Assembly (NCBI GenBank): GCA_035772735.1 | Contig: JASDFA010000008.1 | Location: 5,748,501 to 5,812,500, forward strand | DNA from: Datura wrightii | Taxonomy: Eukaryota; Streptophyta; Magnoliopsida; Solanales; Solanaceae | Reading direction: 5' to 3' | DNA length: 64,000 nt | In this document: one piece after another, positions 1-11,566 of the stretch | Layout: every line of letters begins with the position of its first letter | How positions within the stretch are numbered: position 1 is the first letter of the stretch | Made by a program: the position numbers and the translations under genes | Notes under the pieces: model-generated | What the model saw: only the letters and a program-made list of their open reading frames with translations | What the model was told of the DNA's origin: nothing | The model's database searches: none

Positions 1-67
1 AACAACAAATTAGGACATACATAACAGCACAACCAGCACCTAACTACTCCCACCCCACACTTATCTC

Positions 68-87
68 GAACACTGTCCCCAGTGTTC
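68..87. other. Stem-loop just after ORF2, copy A
   Basis: Arms GAACACTG and CAGTGTTC form a perfect 8 bp stem around a TCCC loop. The same hairpin follows ORF2 in copy B (31379-31398) and copy C (59825-59844). A purine tract (AAGTGTGGGG on the minus strand, 52-62) lies beside it. The role is unknown; an RNA 3' structure is possible. Confidence 0.6.
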
Positions 88-133
88 ACAGAAATTAAAA
101 TAGCACAAAAAATTGGTTGGTGGAACTCCCTAA

Positions 134-1354
134 TCAATCAAAGTACTCCACTTCTTCATCAGGTGCTGCTGCTTCGTCTCCCATGTCTGAATCACCCCCA
201 TCGTCATCATCGGACTCCACATCAGAGTCCTCCTGACATGTCTCCTCATCTATGGGGACATCATCATCTATGGGCTCTACAAATGCTGGCCCCACTCGGC
301 ATAGAGCCCTGACATTTTCGCAAAAAGGGTAGTCCAGCTCGAGCTGCCATAGCTCCTCCTCTGTTGCCGGCCTCCCGCCTATCCTCAGCTGGAGCATCTG
401 CATCCCATACATGCGAGCCATATACTGATCATCACGAGTATGTCACTTGCCTAGTGTAAGCATTGGCCCGTGGGTGGTGTCGGGTGCCTTAGTTTTAGTG
501 ACATCTAAGGCCCGCCGCTCCTTCTACGGGATATAATCAAGGGCCTCTTCCTCAACATCTAGGCCCATCAGGAATGTGGTGAGCAGCCCATCAAATTCGT
601 ATCTGTGCCCCTGATGCAACCGGGCTCTCTTCATGGCGGAGATAATCACCGCCCCCACGTTGATCTCCAGCCCTTTCATCAGGGCCTACACCAGGCATAC
701 ACGATCCCGGGTTACATCCGTCATATGTACCCCCGGGATTAGGCAGGAATAGACGATCTTAAGCCATATCCTAGCTTCCCTATTCATTTGTGAATAGGGC
801 AAAGTATGATGGTAGCCCCTCTCCTTGTGTCAGCTCCATCTAGCTGTCGATCGGGTTCCACACAAAGTGTGTCTGATGTCCACATATGGTGGAGTGATGT
901 TCAGCTGTCGAAGCATGTGGGCGTCTATGTCCCGTGCCCCTATGATAGCATTGAGGTGGTGGGGCTCAAAGGTGACTATTTGCCCTCTGATTTTTATGGT
1001 GTGACTTCTGAGAGTCGGGTTCCAATTGGCAGAGAATTCCCGAATCACGTGCAAGTTTCATTCATTGGGCTCTTCAAAGATGAAATTGAGCCCAGTTGCC
1101 TCGATCCTGTGGACAATCCTAGGGAACTCCTGTGCCAACGGTTCCCGAGCTATGTGTTCCTCAGGGAAGTACTTGATCTCCTTGTGCTTGGCATACCACT
1201 TCTTCCCCTCTTCTGTCACCCACCTAGTTCTGTATTGGCGGCGTTGGCCGCGTGAAACCGCTGGTGCTACTGGGACTGATGTGCCCAGTCTGATTCTCTT
1301 TCTTCCGGCGCCAGATGTCGATGCGCCTTTCCCCTTTTCTTGCCTGCTTGCCAT
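134..1354 (-). pseudogene. ORF2 of copy A, putative plant transposon protein, five stops
   Basis: This is the counterpart of the intact 406-residue ORF2 of copy B, from ATG at 1354 to the TGA at 134-136, also exactly 1221 bp. All recognisable segments lie in one frame: a basic N-terminus, a central segment containing HVIREFSANWNP and the acidic tail ending EEVEYFD. About five in-frame stops break it, one near 1056 and the others between 829 and 422. I see no frameshift. The protein resembles the domain named 'putative plant transposon protein' in plant annotations. No catalytic motif, signal peptide or membrane segment is visible. It sits downstream of gag-protease, where Athila relatives place an env-like gene. 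Function unknown. Confidence 0.82.
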
Positions 1355-1361
1355 TTTTTTC

Positions 1362-2054
1362 CTATCAACCCAAATAGACAAGATTAATGTTTAGCCCATG
1401 AGTATTAGCTTCGACTAAGGTCGGGTTAATCTAGGCCACCCCACACTTAGTCTTTAGCAAAAATTACAACATTATGGCAAGATCATACCTATTTACACAC
1501 ACAAACAACCAAATATACAAACATGCTCAATGCATTCGAAGAATTCGACGGTATATATTCTATGTACTACTCAGACTTCGTAAAGCTAACCACAATCATT
1601 ACCATCGATAACATTTTATCCCATCGCACTTTGCAAGGAAAAACAAAGAAACGAAAACAACAAGAATTTATCTACACGAACCTATACAACTCACCCAATT
1701 CCTGCAAATTTCAATATTCCCCTAACCCGAGAATCCGTCGGTCTTTTAGCATTATAACAACTAGCACATCGACTCATCTCACTCAACGTGTACAACCCAT
1801 CATGTATTTCACTAGTTCACTACATTTTTCCACTTCAAATTCAAAAACAAGCCCTAGCTATGATTGTATCAACAAAAATTTGATTAAATTATGCAATTAA
1901 CGAGTTCAAGCAATCACAATGATACTCTGAACATCCATCAACAACAATTCAATTGAATTTACGCTTAATTTATACTTAGGGGAAGTTTAGCTCACATCAC
2001 ATGCTCAATATCGAAGAAAATCGACAAGAATTGAGATGGAATTGAGGAACATAC
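1362..2054 (-). other. Putative intron upstream of ORF2, copy A
   Basis: On the minus strand a donor-like AAG|GTATGT starts at 2054 and an acceptor-like TTGATAG ends at 1362, eight bases before the ORF2 ATG. Copies B and C have the same arrangement with lengths of 699 and 668 bp. The interval is AT-rich and has no coding potential. A purine tract resembling the element's PPT lies inside it at 1438-1449. Confidence 0.5.
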
Positions 2055-2209
2055 CTTAACTTTGAAGAATTGAAGAAAACTCAATGAAATCCTTGGCCTG
2101 TTCTGTGTCACATTGAAGGGGGAGGGGTTTTAGGGAGTTTGGTCGCGGAGTGTGTGAGAAATAAAGAAAATTTGAGGGGGATTCGGGGTATAAAAGTGGA
2201 AAAATCGCA

Positions 2210-2395
2210 CGGGTCACCCGGCAACCCGGTGTGACACGTCGCGATATACACAGCAACGTGTCACGGAGTGCATCGCGGAGCACTGCCTCCGTGACACGGA
2301 GCTGTCGCAAGGGTGTTCTAGAATTTTTTTAAAATTCTAGATTTATACCTCAACGTGTCACTAAGGGTAACGCGGAGGCCCTCCTCCGTGACACG
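2210..2395. repeat. Cluster of inverted repeats between protease and ORF2, copy A
   Basis: Four palindromes lie in a row: CGGGTCAC against GTGACACG (2210-2238), CGTGTCACGGAG against CTCCGTGACACG (2257-2298), an AT-rich one with TCTAGAATTTT arms (2317-2341), and CGTGTCAC against GTGACACG (2354-2395). The GC-rich units match palindromes in this family's LTR upstream of the TATA box. The cluster is present in copies B and C at the same place. Confidence 0.75.
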
Positions 2396-2658
2396 GAGCT
2401 ATCGCCCTAGCTCACTGTTTTGCCACTTTTTCTTGATTTTCATACCTCGAATTTTCCTTTGCGATTCCTTGTATATTTTCCCTCCGTTCAACCTGAAATT
2501 CATTCTACTACAAGAAATTGGTTAGAATTATAGGTTTCACTCAAAATAAAAATAAAAATAAAAATAAAAACTAAAAATTTTGTTGTTAATCAAGAAAAGA
2601 AAAGAAAATGAATAAAAATAAATAAATAAATCTATTCACAATTTACAAAGAAAAATTT
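2396..2658. repeat. AT-rich spacer with simple A-rich repeats, copy A
   Basis: No gene is visible here. Positions 2536-2570 hold an (AAAAAT)n-like run and 2610-2632 an (AAAT)n run. Copy C has a pyrimidine-rich run (62279-62338) at the equivalent place, so this low-complexity tract has turned over quickly. Confidence 0.7.
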
Positions 2659-2676
2659 CACGGGTTGCCTCCCGTG
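2659..2676. terminator. Hairpin after the gag-protease stop, copy A
   Basis: Arms CACGGG and CCCGTG enclose a six-base loop, 11 bases past the gag-protease stop codon (2688-2690, minus strand). Copy C keeps it at 62371-62388 and copy B has lost it. Its position suggests an RNA structure at the end of the coding region; a terminator role is a guess. Confidence 0.4.
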
Positions 2677-2687
2677 CAGCGCCTCGT

Positions 2688-5123
2688 TTACCGTCGCGCC
2701 TCGACGTCATTCAGCTCAGTTGTCCTCTAGGGTGATAGATGTTTTCTCTCGAAAACCGTCCTCCCCCCAGTAGTGCTTACACCGTTTCGGTGGTTTTCCC
2801 AATAACTCTCGTGAATCCTTTATCTGCTTGTCATCAACTCGATCAATCACATTGATCACCGAGAGTTCCTCGTACACAATCGGGAGCTTGGGTGCCTTGT
2901 ACACATCGAACACTTCCACCTTGTCGTGTGCCCGCATTGTTAGCTACCCCGCACCTACATCAATCAGCGCTTTCCCGGTCGCCAAGAAAGGACGTCCCAA
3001 AATAAATGGGACTTCCGCGTCTGGTTCAAAATCCAGCATGATAAAATCTATCGGGAAGATCAGGGAGCCAACTTGCACCAGAAAATTCTCCACAATGCCA
3101 TCAGGTCTGGCTAAGGACCGATCGCCAATTGCAAGATCACTGTTGTGGGTCTAGAACTTCCTAGACCCAGTTTTTTGAATACCGATGACGGCATCAAATT
3201 AATGCTCGCTCCCAAATCACATAATCCACGAGCTCGGATACTCTGCCCAATAGTAATCTGTATAGTAAAGCTCCCAGGATCTTTGAGCTTTGTGGGCAGT
3301 CGGTTTTGTATCCGGGAAGTGCACTCCTTCGTAAGAGCCACCGTAGCATACTCAGTCAACCGACTTTTGTTTTCCACGATGTCCTTTATATACTTGGCAT
3401 ACTTCGGCACTCCCTGCAAAACATCAACAAGAGGTAAGTTAATATGTTTCTGTTTCAGCACCTCCATGAATTTCTTGAAACACGCCTCCTCCTTGTGTTT
3501 CTTTAATCGTTGAGGGAATGAGGGTGGTGGTCTTTCTGATTCAGCTTCGTTAGTCTTCCCTTCTCATCACCTTGCTCCGTCTCGACTTCTATTGCTCCCG
3601 ATTGTTGAGGTGGTCTTTCTAGTTCCACCTCTTTCAGCTGCAAACCACTCCTTGTGGTCACCGCATTCACCTGCTTGGGGTTGGGATCTGTGTCACTCGG
3701 AAGTCCTCCTCTAGGCCTGGTATTTTGGGCTCCAGCAAATTGCCCAAATTGATATTCAAGTGCCTTGGTAGCTAACTGGTTGTTTTTCACCTCGGTTGCC
3801 AATTTCACATAGTCAGCCTGCAATTGAGCTTGGTTAGCTATCATCGTCTTGAACATCTCCTCAATGCTGGGTGACGGTGGTGGAGGAGGTGCATTGTTGT
3901 TTCTAAATTATGCTTGATAATTCTGCTTCCCTCCTTGGTTCCTTTGCACACCCTGACTCAAACTTTGTCCCTGATGGTTGTTGCTACCCCAGGAGAAATT
4001 CGGGTGATTCCTCCAATTGGAATTGTAGTTGTTGCCATACTGTTGGTGGTTGTTTCTTTGTACATTTCCCACAAAGTTCACCGAGTCTGGATTTGCTCCA
4101 CAACACTCAGCTGAGTGCTCACTGCTCCCGCACACTTCACACCAAATCTGCTACACTGCATTCACTTGGGCTTGAGGCTGGTTCATTGTCATGTTACTGA
4201 AGTGGGTGTTGAGTTGATTCTGTAAGGCAGCTATCTGTGCAGCAATAGCTGTAAAACCATCCACTTCTAGAACTCCTGCGGCTTTCCTTGTCCCTCCTCT
4301 CGATGAATCAGCATTCCACTCCGGATTGCCCTACGAAATACGGTTCAACAAGGTATACAGCTCCTCATAAGTTTTCTCTAGCACTTGTCCCCCAGCTGCT
4401 GAGTCTAGCAATATTTTTGTATGGGGTTCCAAACCCTCTATAAAAGTGTGCACCAGCACATCATTGGATTGATGATGATGAGGACAATCCCGCAACATGG
4501 ACTTGAATCTCTCCCAAGCCTGATATAGATTCTCTCCCTCTCTTTGTTTGAAACATAGAATTTGACTTCTAAGTCTTGCTGTTTTGCCGGAGGGAAAAAT
4601 CATATCAACAATTTCCTTGCAAGATTATCCCACGTAGAAATAGAGTTAGGTGGCTCAGCTTTCAACCACCTCTTGGCTTCTCCCAATAGTGAAAATGGGA
4701 ACAATGTAAGCCGGACATAATCTGATGACACTCCAGCGGGGATGTAAGTGTCACTTATCTCCAAGAAATTTTGGAGATGCTACTGTGGATCTTCATGAGG
4801 GAGACCTGTAAAATGCCCGCTAGTGTGCAGTAATTGCACCATGTTTTGTTTTAGCTCGAACCTCCCTCCTAGCTCAGGTTTGCGGATGCTAGATGTAACA
4901 TTATTATCATGTGGGATTGCCACCTCGCGAACCGGCCGAGCTGCTACTTCCTCGGGCACTAACATTGCCCGTACTACTGGTGGATTCTATTGTTGCTCCA
5001 TAAGTGTTTGTCTGAGCAACTGCAGCTTTCTTTCTAGAGCTTCTCTCCGTTGACAATGAAATAATCTTTCTGGCTTTAAATACAAGTCCACCAGCTCCTT
5101 GTCTCTTGCCAGTGTTCAACAGA
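2688..5123 (-). pseudogene. gag-protease of copy A, Athila-like, broken
   Basis: Read on the minus strand, the capsid part carries the segment with TARLRSQI, YQAWERFKSMLRDCPHHH and LLDSAAGG that marks Athila-lineage gag. A knuckle-like stretch (CGSSEHSAECC) follows near 4110, then a proline-rich linker and an aspartic protease with the motif CDLGASINLMPSSV near 3200. The gene would form the particle and cleave it. It is broken by several stops (one after MEQQ near 4990) and a one-base loss near 3545. Compared with copy B the segments are collinear. The reading frame opens at a non-ATG position after the primer site, so the true start is unclear; a spliced leader is possible because TTTTGCAG precedes it. 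Confidence 0.85.
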
Positions 5124-5221
5124 GATTAAATCTGCAAAATACAGGCTAAGACCAAGTTGTCAACACTAAGAAAATAAAAATATAGTAAATTAACACTTAA
5201 GAAAATTTCACCAATTTCTAG

Positions 5222-5239
5222 TCCCCGGCAACGGCGCCA
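5222..5239 (-). other. Primer binding site, tRNA-Asp type, copy A
   Basis: The minus strand reads TGGCGCCGTTGCCGGGGA, complementary to the 3' end of plant tRNA-Asp as I know it, six bases from the LTR end. This is the usual primer of Athila and Tat lineages. Confidence 0.85.
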
Positions 5240-5245
5240 AAAACT

Positions 5246-6671
5246 TGTTCGGTCTGTTTGTTATATGGGTATATAACTACACGCAAGTGCACGTGGTCGA
5301 ACAAGTAGTAAAGTGGCTCAAGTAAGCCAAGTATCGATCCCACAGGGACTGGGATAAGGTAACAATTAATCAAGTGTTACTATATTTTCAGTTTAACAAT
5401 GAAGACAACAGTGTAACCAAGAGTTGATATTTTTGGATTTCTAATTTTTATGCTAAGTCTACCAAGATTCTATAATTTGAGTCTGAACTATGAATGTGAG
5501 CATGTTGAGGTTAATTGAACATGTAAAGAAAATAATTATCGATATAATTTGGTTAACCTTTCCTCTGGTTGCTAGTCAAGAACTAATGCCAATGGATTAA
5601 AACTCTCGTATTTAACCCAACTTAAGAATCATGAACCGTCCACCTACATTTCCGTGATTAAACAAAAATTCATGTTCTAGCCATACGAACCCGGTTCCTA
5701 AATTGACTAATACGACTTTCAGGTATATTTCTATCCTGAAGGTAAATCAATTCTCAATTTTCCCAAACTAAGAAAGGATCATATCCTATTAATTCACAAC
5801 TTTCCAATTTCTTGCTCTCTCGAGTGAAACCGGACTTTTTAAATATACATTAACGTAGGCCACACATTAATGCAGTAAGAACAAGAATCAATAGAACAAC
5901 CATGGAAGAAAAGATAAAAAACCAAAGAATCAATAATTACATTTCATTACAAGTGTTCTTAACCTCAGCAAGAAGGGGAATTAGCCACTCATTTGTGGAT
6001 TAAACATCGTTAAATGAGTGTTAAACATACAAGCAATTGAATTCAAGGAGAAGGAAAGAGAGAAAAACCCTGATAATTTCGTCCCCTCAACTGCCTGTAA
6101 CCCACGTTCTTGCTCCACCAAGTCAGAATATTGAAAAATGAACCTAAGTGTTCTATTTATACTAGTGGGAATTTTTCCCGGAATAACAAGCAACGTCTCA
6201 TGGAGTACATCGCGGAGCACTGCCTCCGTGACATGCCATCGACGCGGACCCTCACTAGAAGTTGGGGGTCCAGGTAATCAGGCTCAATGTGGCACGGCGT
6301 GCAACGCAGAACCAGGCCACCGTGCCACAGACCCAACGCGAACCCTCTCTGGAAATTGGGCAAAAATTCCCTATCCAGGCAGAAGGCCTCCGCGATGGCA
6401 GCGTGACACGGCTCCATCGCGGAGCCTTTTTATTTTGTGCCTTCCAATGCCTTGTCCTTTGCTCACATCCGAGTCCAACCCCGATCTATTCCAACATGCA
6501 TTTTAGCTTCCCAAAATCACATTTTACCTGCAAAACAATGCTAATCATGTTAGTTAGTATAAATTCACATTTTATTACCAATCACATGAGAATGTATAAA
6601 CATTGATAGATAAACAAGGCTAAAATGACACATTTGAGTATCACTTGGGCATATAAATTTGCCCAAGATCA
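5246..6671 (-). repeat. 5' LTR of copy A
   Basis: About 1426 bp. On the plus strand it begins TGTTCGG and ends AAGATCA, the same ends as in copies B and C. On the minus strand a TATA box (TATAAATA, 6154-6161) lies 3' of two GC-rich palindromes (6194-6235 and 6388-6424) in U3. A stem with arms CTTGGGCA and TGCCCAAG closes the U3 terminus at 6645-6668. Confidence 0.92.
6154..6161 (-). promoter_or_regulatory. TATA box in LTR of copy A
   Basis: TATAAATA on the minus strand sits in the context ACTAGTATAAATAGAACACT. This context is identical in both LTRs of copy B and in copy C, so it is the likely core promoter of the family. Confidence 0.75.
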
Positions 6672-6808
6672 TACCTCACCACGGACTCACCCAATGGGTC
6701 GTTGGTGGCACCAATGATCCATACCATGACCTGTTCTGTGAAATTTTTTTAGATTTCTACCACTTTCCATTTTAACATCCCGAGTATAATCTTGGGAACT
6801 TTCAGGGT
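6672..6808 (-). repeat. Remnant of a chromovirus LTR, U3 end
   Basis: The stretch ending near TCGGGAACTTTCAGGGTATTATTA-like sequence aligns by eye with the last 135 bp of the element D LTR (about 15597-15732). It is therefore a minus-orientation Tekay-type LTR cut by the insertion of copy A; the rest would be left of the window. It contains the short palindromic GGGTC and CACCAA modules typical of that U3. Confidence 0.6.
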
Positions 6809-6825
6809 ATTATTACGACCAATTT

Positions 6826-7202
6826 CAGAATAAAGCAACTTAAAAAATTGGATTTGCTCTATTTTTATGCATTTGAAAGTGCAGCTCTGTACAAAGAGAA
6901 AATGAAGCACTTATATGATAAGAAAATTCAACACTGGGAATTTCATCCCAGGAATCAAGTGGTGTTGTTCAACTCCTAACTTAAGTTGTTCCATGGAAAT
7001 TTGAAAACAAGGTGGTCTAGGCTATTTAAGGTGGTGAGTGTTACCTCTTATGTGACCTTATGTGACCGTAGAGTCTGAAACTGAAGAAGGAGCCCAAAAG
7101 TTTAAGGTAATTGGTCCGAGCGTAAAGCATTATGTAGGCATCACTAATAAGGAGAGGCTTGTTGAGAAGTTCCCATTGAAGGACTACCCAACTCAAGTTT
7201 AG
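6826..7202 (+). pseudogene. C-terminal integrase fragment, Athila/Tat element J
   Basis: Translated, it gives AFESAALYKEKMKHLYDKK, then VVLFNS, then LKTRWS, then KVIGPSVKHYVG and a stop at 7200-7202. This is the characteristic C-terminus of Athila/Tat integrase, which follows the catalytic core and binds DNA. One in-frame TAA follows VVLFNS, and a short CTTATGTGAC duplication near 7050 shifts the frame. The catalytic core is absent because a chromovirus LTR and copy A interrupt it on the left. The orientation is opposite to copy A. Confidence 0.8.
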
Positions 7203-8133
7203 AAGAATCATGCCAGTTGTGTTGTGCCGCTGATGAGTTAGTAATTTACCAACTCATTAGGCTCTTAAGCATGAACTTTAGCTTAGTTTTCAAGTCTTTT
7301 AGTTGGATTTTATGCTCTTTTTGCCTTTGGATATGTAGGTATCTGGTTTGAAGAGAAGGAGCATGAAGTTGAATAAAAAAGATGAGATTCAGGTTAAAAC
7401 TGGTGCTCCACTGGAGGACACTGGTGAAATGTTAGTCAACCGCGGGCACCCACTTGATTCTGTCACACTCTTGAACATGCCTTGCTACTTATGCTTGATC
7501 TTAGGATTGACTATGGGTTGTGGAGATAAACTTACGCCTTTTTTTTGCATCAAATTCTACACTTGCCTAAATAGACCTAAAAAAAGATGCATGTATCCCT
7601 AGTCTCCCCTTTTTAGTCTTTGACCTTTTTTTCTTGATCAACCAAATGAATGCCAAAATCAATTCTCAAGTTGATCCTCTTTTGAACCTATCATCCTTGA
7701 TAGTATGAATTATGATGAAAATGAGCAAAAAAATGTAAGTTAGGTGTGATAAGGTGGAAAATAAAGAAATAGGGCAAAGATTAATGTTTGATCATATCAC
7801 TAAGGTGTAATAAGCAATGTTCTAAAAAGAAGAAAAAGAAAAGAAAAAAGATAAAGGAGAAAATGAAAATTGAGCTCACAAAAATATCTTGGGGTGTGAA
7901 AAGTTGCTTTGAAACAAAGGGAAGAAAAAAAAGGATCCTAAAAGTGAAAAAGGTAGTGGAAAAATGATAAAGTGTTCAAGAATGGTAAATGAGTCACTAG
8001 ACACCATATTTGTATCCTACCAGCCCTTTGACCATCATTACACGCTTAGAATATCCCTAATGTGATCTCAACCCTGATATTCCAAATAAAAGGCATTTGA
8101 ATAAATAGGTAAGCATATGGTAGTTGAGACTGA
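7203..8133 (+). other. Non-coding 3' tail of element J
   Basis: No coding region is visible. The stretch has the texture of an Athila/Tat 3' region: runs of T and A and purine-rich GAAAAAGAAAAG tracts around 7830-7930. A short open frame at 7348-7602 has no recognisable features and I do not call it. The tail resumes at 9726 after a solo LTR. Confidence 0.55.
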
Positions 8134-9725
8134 TGTCTCCCAAACGGACACAAGTGCACGTGGTCGTCAAGTAATATAGGATTGAAAGCCCCCATTATCG
8201 TACCTACAGAGACTTGTCAGTTCAATCGTTATAAGGTTATAACTTTATTTTGCTATTCTATCAAAACAGTTAAAATGGAGAATGGTTTGGGAAATTAAAC
8301 TAAGCTTTAAATATAAAATAACTAAAGACCGTCTCAAGCTTGATTTTACTTTGATGATGATGAAAATCTAGGGAAATGTCACTTGTTCGGTTTCAAATTG
8401 AATTTTCAAGAAGTGGTTACACTAGAATGATTCTTTCTATAGTTGCTAGTTGCATGTTACTGCCACGTTCCTTGCCATTATCCCTAGCATCCAAAGACTA
8501 TATCATGAACCCTAATGCCTATATCCCTATGGTCGTAGGAGAAACATGAAATGAAGATTATGCCTACTTGTATTTCAACTAAATTGGGTTGAAGGGTTAT
8601 CCCTATCTTCAACAACAACTTTTATCCTCTCACTGATAGGTTCAAGGGTCACTAAATTCCTATTCTGTAGTTACCTTTACCCTTCTAATAAAATCGAAAG
8701 CCAACAGATTTACATATAAGGTGATCAGTCTTATAAATAAGAAATTAAACAAGTAAATACAAATACCCAATCAAGAAGAATCAAATCTGGATTAAATCAG
8801 TCTTTCAAACAATCAGCCATCCACCATGGCCAAAACCCTAGATTATGAGTTTATCCACTCATAAACAAGTGGAAAAATAAATACTTAATCATCACCATTC
8901 TAAAGTAATGTAATGGTAAGAAACCTAGTTTAGAACTTGTCTTCCTTCCAAACGGCTTACCAACCTCCATAAATGAAATACGCAGTGTAAAAATAAGCAA
9001 AAGTTGCTTAACAAATGACCTAGAGGTTTTATTTATAGTTGAGCCTTCAAATGACACTTTTTCCCTCCAACACTTTTCTTTAAAATCAGTAATTTCCACT
9101 CCAAAAGGGTCTGGTACGCTGCCCTCACCATCTCACCATAGTGTTAGTTTAATTTCCAACAATTTCAGCTCTAGGATGGACCTAGTGCGCCACCCGCATC
9201 ATCTCACCAAGGACTTAGCCAATTTTTCTACACTTCTATTACCTATGGTGCATCACTCTCACCATTGCACTAGAGGTTTAGTCAAATTCTTTCATACTGG
9301 GACCCCTCTAGCCCACGCCTTCCTCTATCTCACCAGATTTTTTGGAATTTTCTCTATATCTGGGAAGCTTTGGGGCTCCACGCACACCATCTTACCAAGG
9401 TGTTGAACGATCATCCTTTGAAGTTAAGTAGCTGGCATGGGACATCAGCCATAGCACCAAAAATGATGAAATTCTATCATGGAGTTGAGGGTCGGGCACT
9501 GAGCGCAGCAACAACCCCCAAACCTTCTTCTAAGCTTCTCAAACCTTCAAGCTTGATTCATTTTGGGTCCTTTTTCCTTAGTTCCTTCTAAAAACACCTC
9601 AAATTATTTGTTAGCATACAAAACACACAAACATATGAATTTACACATTTCTTAAGAATTATGTACTCAAAACAAGGTAAAAGATAGCAAAAACAAGTCA
9701 AATGGGCATAGAAATATGCCCAACA
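8134..9725 (-). repeat. Solo LTR, Athila-like family distinct from A/B/C
   Basis: About 1.6 kb, starting TGTCTCCC and ending GCCCAACA on the plus strand. It shares with the copy A/B/C LTR the segment ACAAGTGCACGTGGTCG near the U5 end, a minus-strand TATA box (9030-9037) and a terminal stem (TGGGCAT against ATGCCCA). No internal region accompanies it, so it is a solo LTR from LTR-LTR recombination. I could not find a clean 5 bp target duplication, and the exact ends are uncertain by a few bases. Confidence 0.7.
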
Positions 9726-10141
9726 ACAATAACCTATCTTGTGAACATCTTTGTGAGAGTTGAGTGTTTTTCTCTTATCTCTTAATTTTGTGTGTCCTTG
9801 AAATATGTGTTATCATTACTTTAAAATATGGACACTTTCCTTGGTGTGATTATGAGAGCATATGAAGTAGACGGCTGGCATGTTTTACTTTTTAAATCTA
9901 GTTGTGTGCATGTTGATATGATGTCATTAGTAGAAAATGCATGCTTAGTATAGACAGTTGTGAGAAAATAGATTTTGTTGGATGGAGGGGGTGGCTGAAT
10001 TGAAATTTGTGCATCTATAGCTATTTGCAAACACCATTCTAGTCATTGCATTTTTTTATGTCGAGATATTATTTTAGGTCTTAGATTAGTTTTCTCATTT
10101 TAGTTGCTTGAGAACAAGAAAATACAATATGTTGGGAGTGT
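9726..10141 (+). other. Element J tail, second part, ending in its polypurine tract
   Basis: This continues the non-coding 3' tail of J beyond the solo LTR. It ends with TTGGGAGTGT (10132-10141), the expected polypurine tract directly before the LTR start TGATATTTT. No gene is visible. Confidence 0.55.
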
Positions 10142-11566
10142 TGATATTTTAGGAGGTTGCGACACATCTTTGCTTCAATTCATAGATGTTTGCATGTTTT
10201 TAGCTACTAATTTAAGTGAAAATTGACCTTATTATGCTATGTTTTAAGAACCCAAATAAAATAAAGCAAGGAGGATTCAAGTTCACAAATCTGACCAAAA
10301 GATAAAGCAAAGGACAGACCACCTCTCATAAGGACGATCCACACCATTAAACATACATTGGGTCCTTTTGATCCAAAACTCACTCCCAAGTGGTTAGCAA
10401 CTAACAAGGTGAAGGACAGACCATTTTTCTAGAAGACGGCCCATCAATAAAAGGACGGTTCACTAGAATAAAAATGCCAAAATTAAAGGATGGAACTAAA
10501 CGATGGACCGTCTTACCAAAATATGGTTCACGAATCAATGGACGATCAACAACTTGGCAAAATCCAGTTTTAACTGGCAAAGCAAAGAACGTTCCATCCC
10601 TGCACACCTATGGTCCTTCGATTTTAAATAAATTGGGGGTTTATTAGGCTTAGTATAAATAGTATTTTTCTCTTCTTTTTTACATCTCATATAGAGATCA
10701 TCATAGACAGAAGTAGAGAGAATTGTTCAAATTTCATCATAGGTAGATAGCATAGAAAGTAAATATATCATGTAATTTGAAGATTGAAATTTATCAATTC
10801 AAGTTTTCTTCTCCAAATTGCAATTTCATTAGTAAGAATGTTTAATTAGGTATTTTTTTCTCTTATTGCTATGGGATACTAACCCAGGTCTAGGGTTGTG
10901 AACCCAATGGGTTAGGAACTCTAATGATCCCAATTGGGTGAAATTTATTGTGGGCTTAAGACATTAGGTTGATTTGTGATTTGAAAAGTGTGATTGATGA
11001 TGAAAGTAATTCAATCCTTCTAAATTACCTTTATTATGATTAAAAGAGTCAATTTAGGTTGGTTTAGCATCAATAAACTATAACTCAAGGCTCTAACCCT
11101 TGTTTAATAAATTCACCCAGACATAGGATGAATTCCAATTAGCAAAATGCAATTGGGTAGAAGGGAGTTCTCTTTGATTTGATAAAATTATGGTAGATTG
11201 ACACCATTGATGTTATTGAAGGATACCCATTGGTTTCATAACTGATTTCTTTCATGGTCATCAATAGCCAATTCTAATTTGCCCATATTGAGTGATTTAG
11301 GCGGTTTGAACCAAAATTGGGATCACTTCCCTAGTACTTCTCATTATATGATTACAATCTCAAGCAATTTACATTCTTCTGTTATAGCTACATTTCTCCT
11401 AACCCTAATTTGAATAGTCTCTTAACTCTCAAATCTGAATTGACAAATGCTTGATAGTTTGGGTCTATCAAAGTCCTTGTGGATTTGACCATGACTCTTA
11501 GTTGAGTATTATATTTTCATCGATTGTTTACACTTCAAATATTGGAGTGGATTTAAGGGACGATCA
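10142..11566 (+). repeat. 3' LTR of Athila/Tat element J
   Basis: About 1425 bp, from TGATATTTTAGG after the polypurine tract to GGGACGATCA. A plus-strand TATA box (TATAAATA, 10654-10661) lies downstream of a series of GGACGATCC, GACGGCCC and GGACCGTC modules (10300-10600) that are partly complementary to each other. Its body is homologous in reverse to the L LTR at 12869-13744. Confidence 0.75.
10654..10661 (+). promoter_or_regulatory. TATA box in LTR of element J
   Basis: TATAAATA in the context TTAGTATAAATAGT; the same context is found on the minus strand in the L LTR at 13729-13736. Likely core promoter of this Tat-type family. Confidence 0.7.

Larger units (their letters stand above)
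1..6671 (-). mobile_element. Copy A: partial non-autonomous Athila-like element
   Basis: Read on the minus strand the order is 5' LTR (5246-6671), tRNA-Asp primer site, broken gag-protease, palindrome cluster, putative intron, broken ORF2 and the first bases of the 3' tail. The remaining tail and the 3' LTR lie beyond the left edge. Order and sequence match copies B and C throughout. No reverse transcriptase or integrase motif occurs between primer site and ORF2. The five bases after the LTR are TACCT (6672-6676); the matching duplication would be outside the window. Confidence 0.92.

Noticed and set aside
806..1255. A 149-codon plus-strand open frame opposite ORF2 (also 60561-61070)
   Set aside because: It is the antisense shadow of ORF2, whose protein motifs and fixed length are on the minus strand. 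Such long antisense frames arise from the codon bias of ORF2.
3145..3513. Plus-strand frame of 122 codons opposite the copy A protease
   Set aside because: Antisense shadow of the DLGAS protease region; the same shadow appears in B and C at the equivalent place.
7348..7602. An 84-codon plus-strand frame after the J integrase as a small gene
   Set aside because: No recognisable domain and no support from another copy. It lies in the non-coding tail of an old element.
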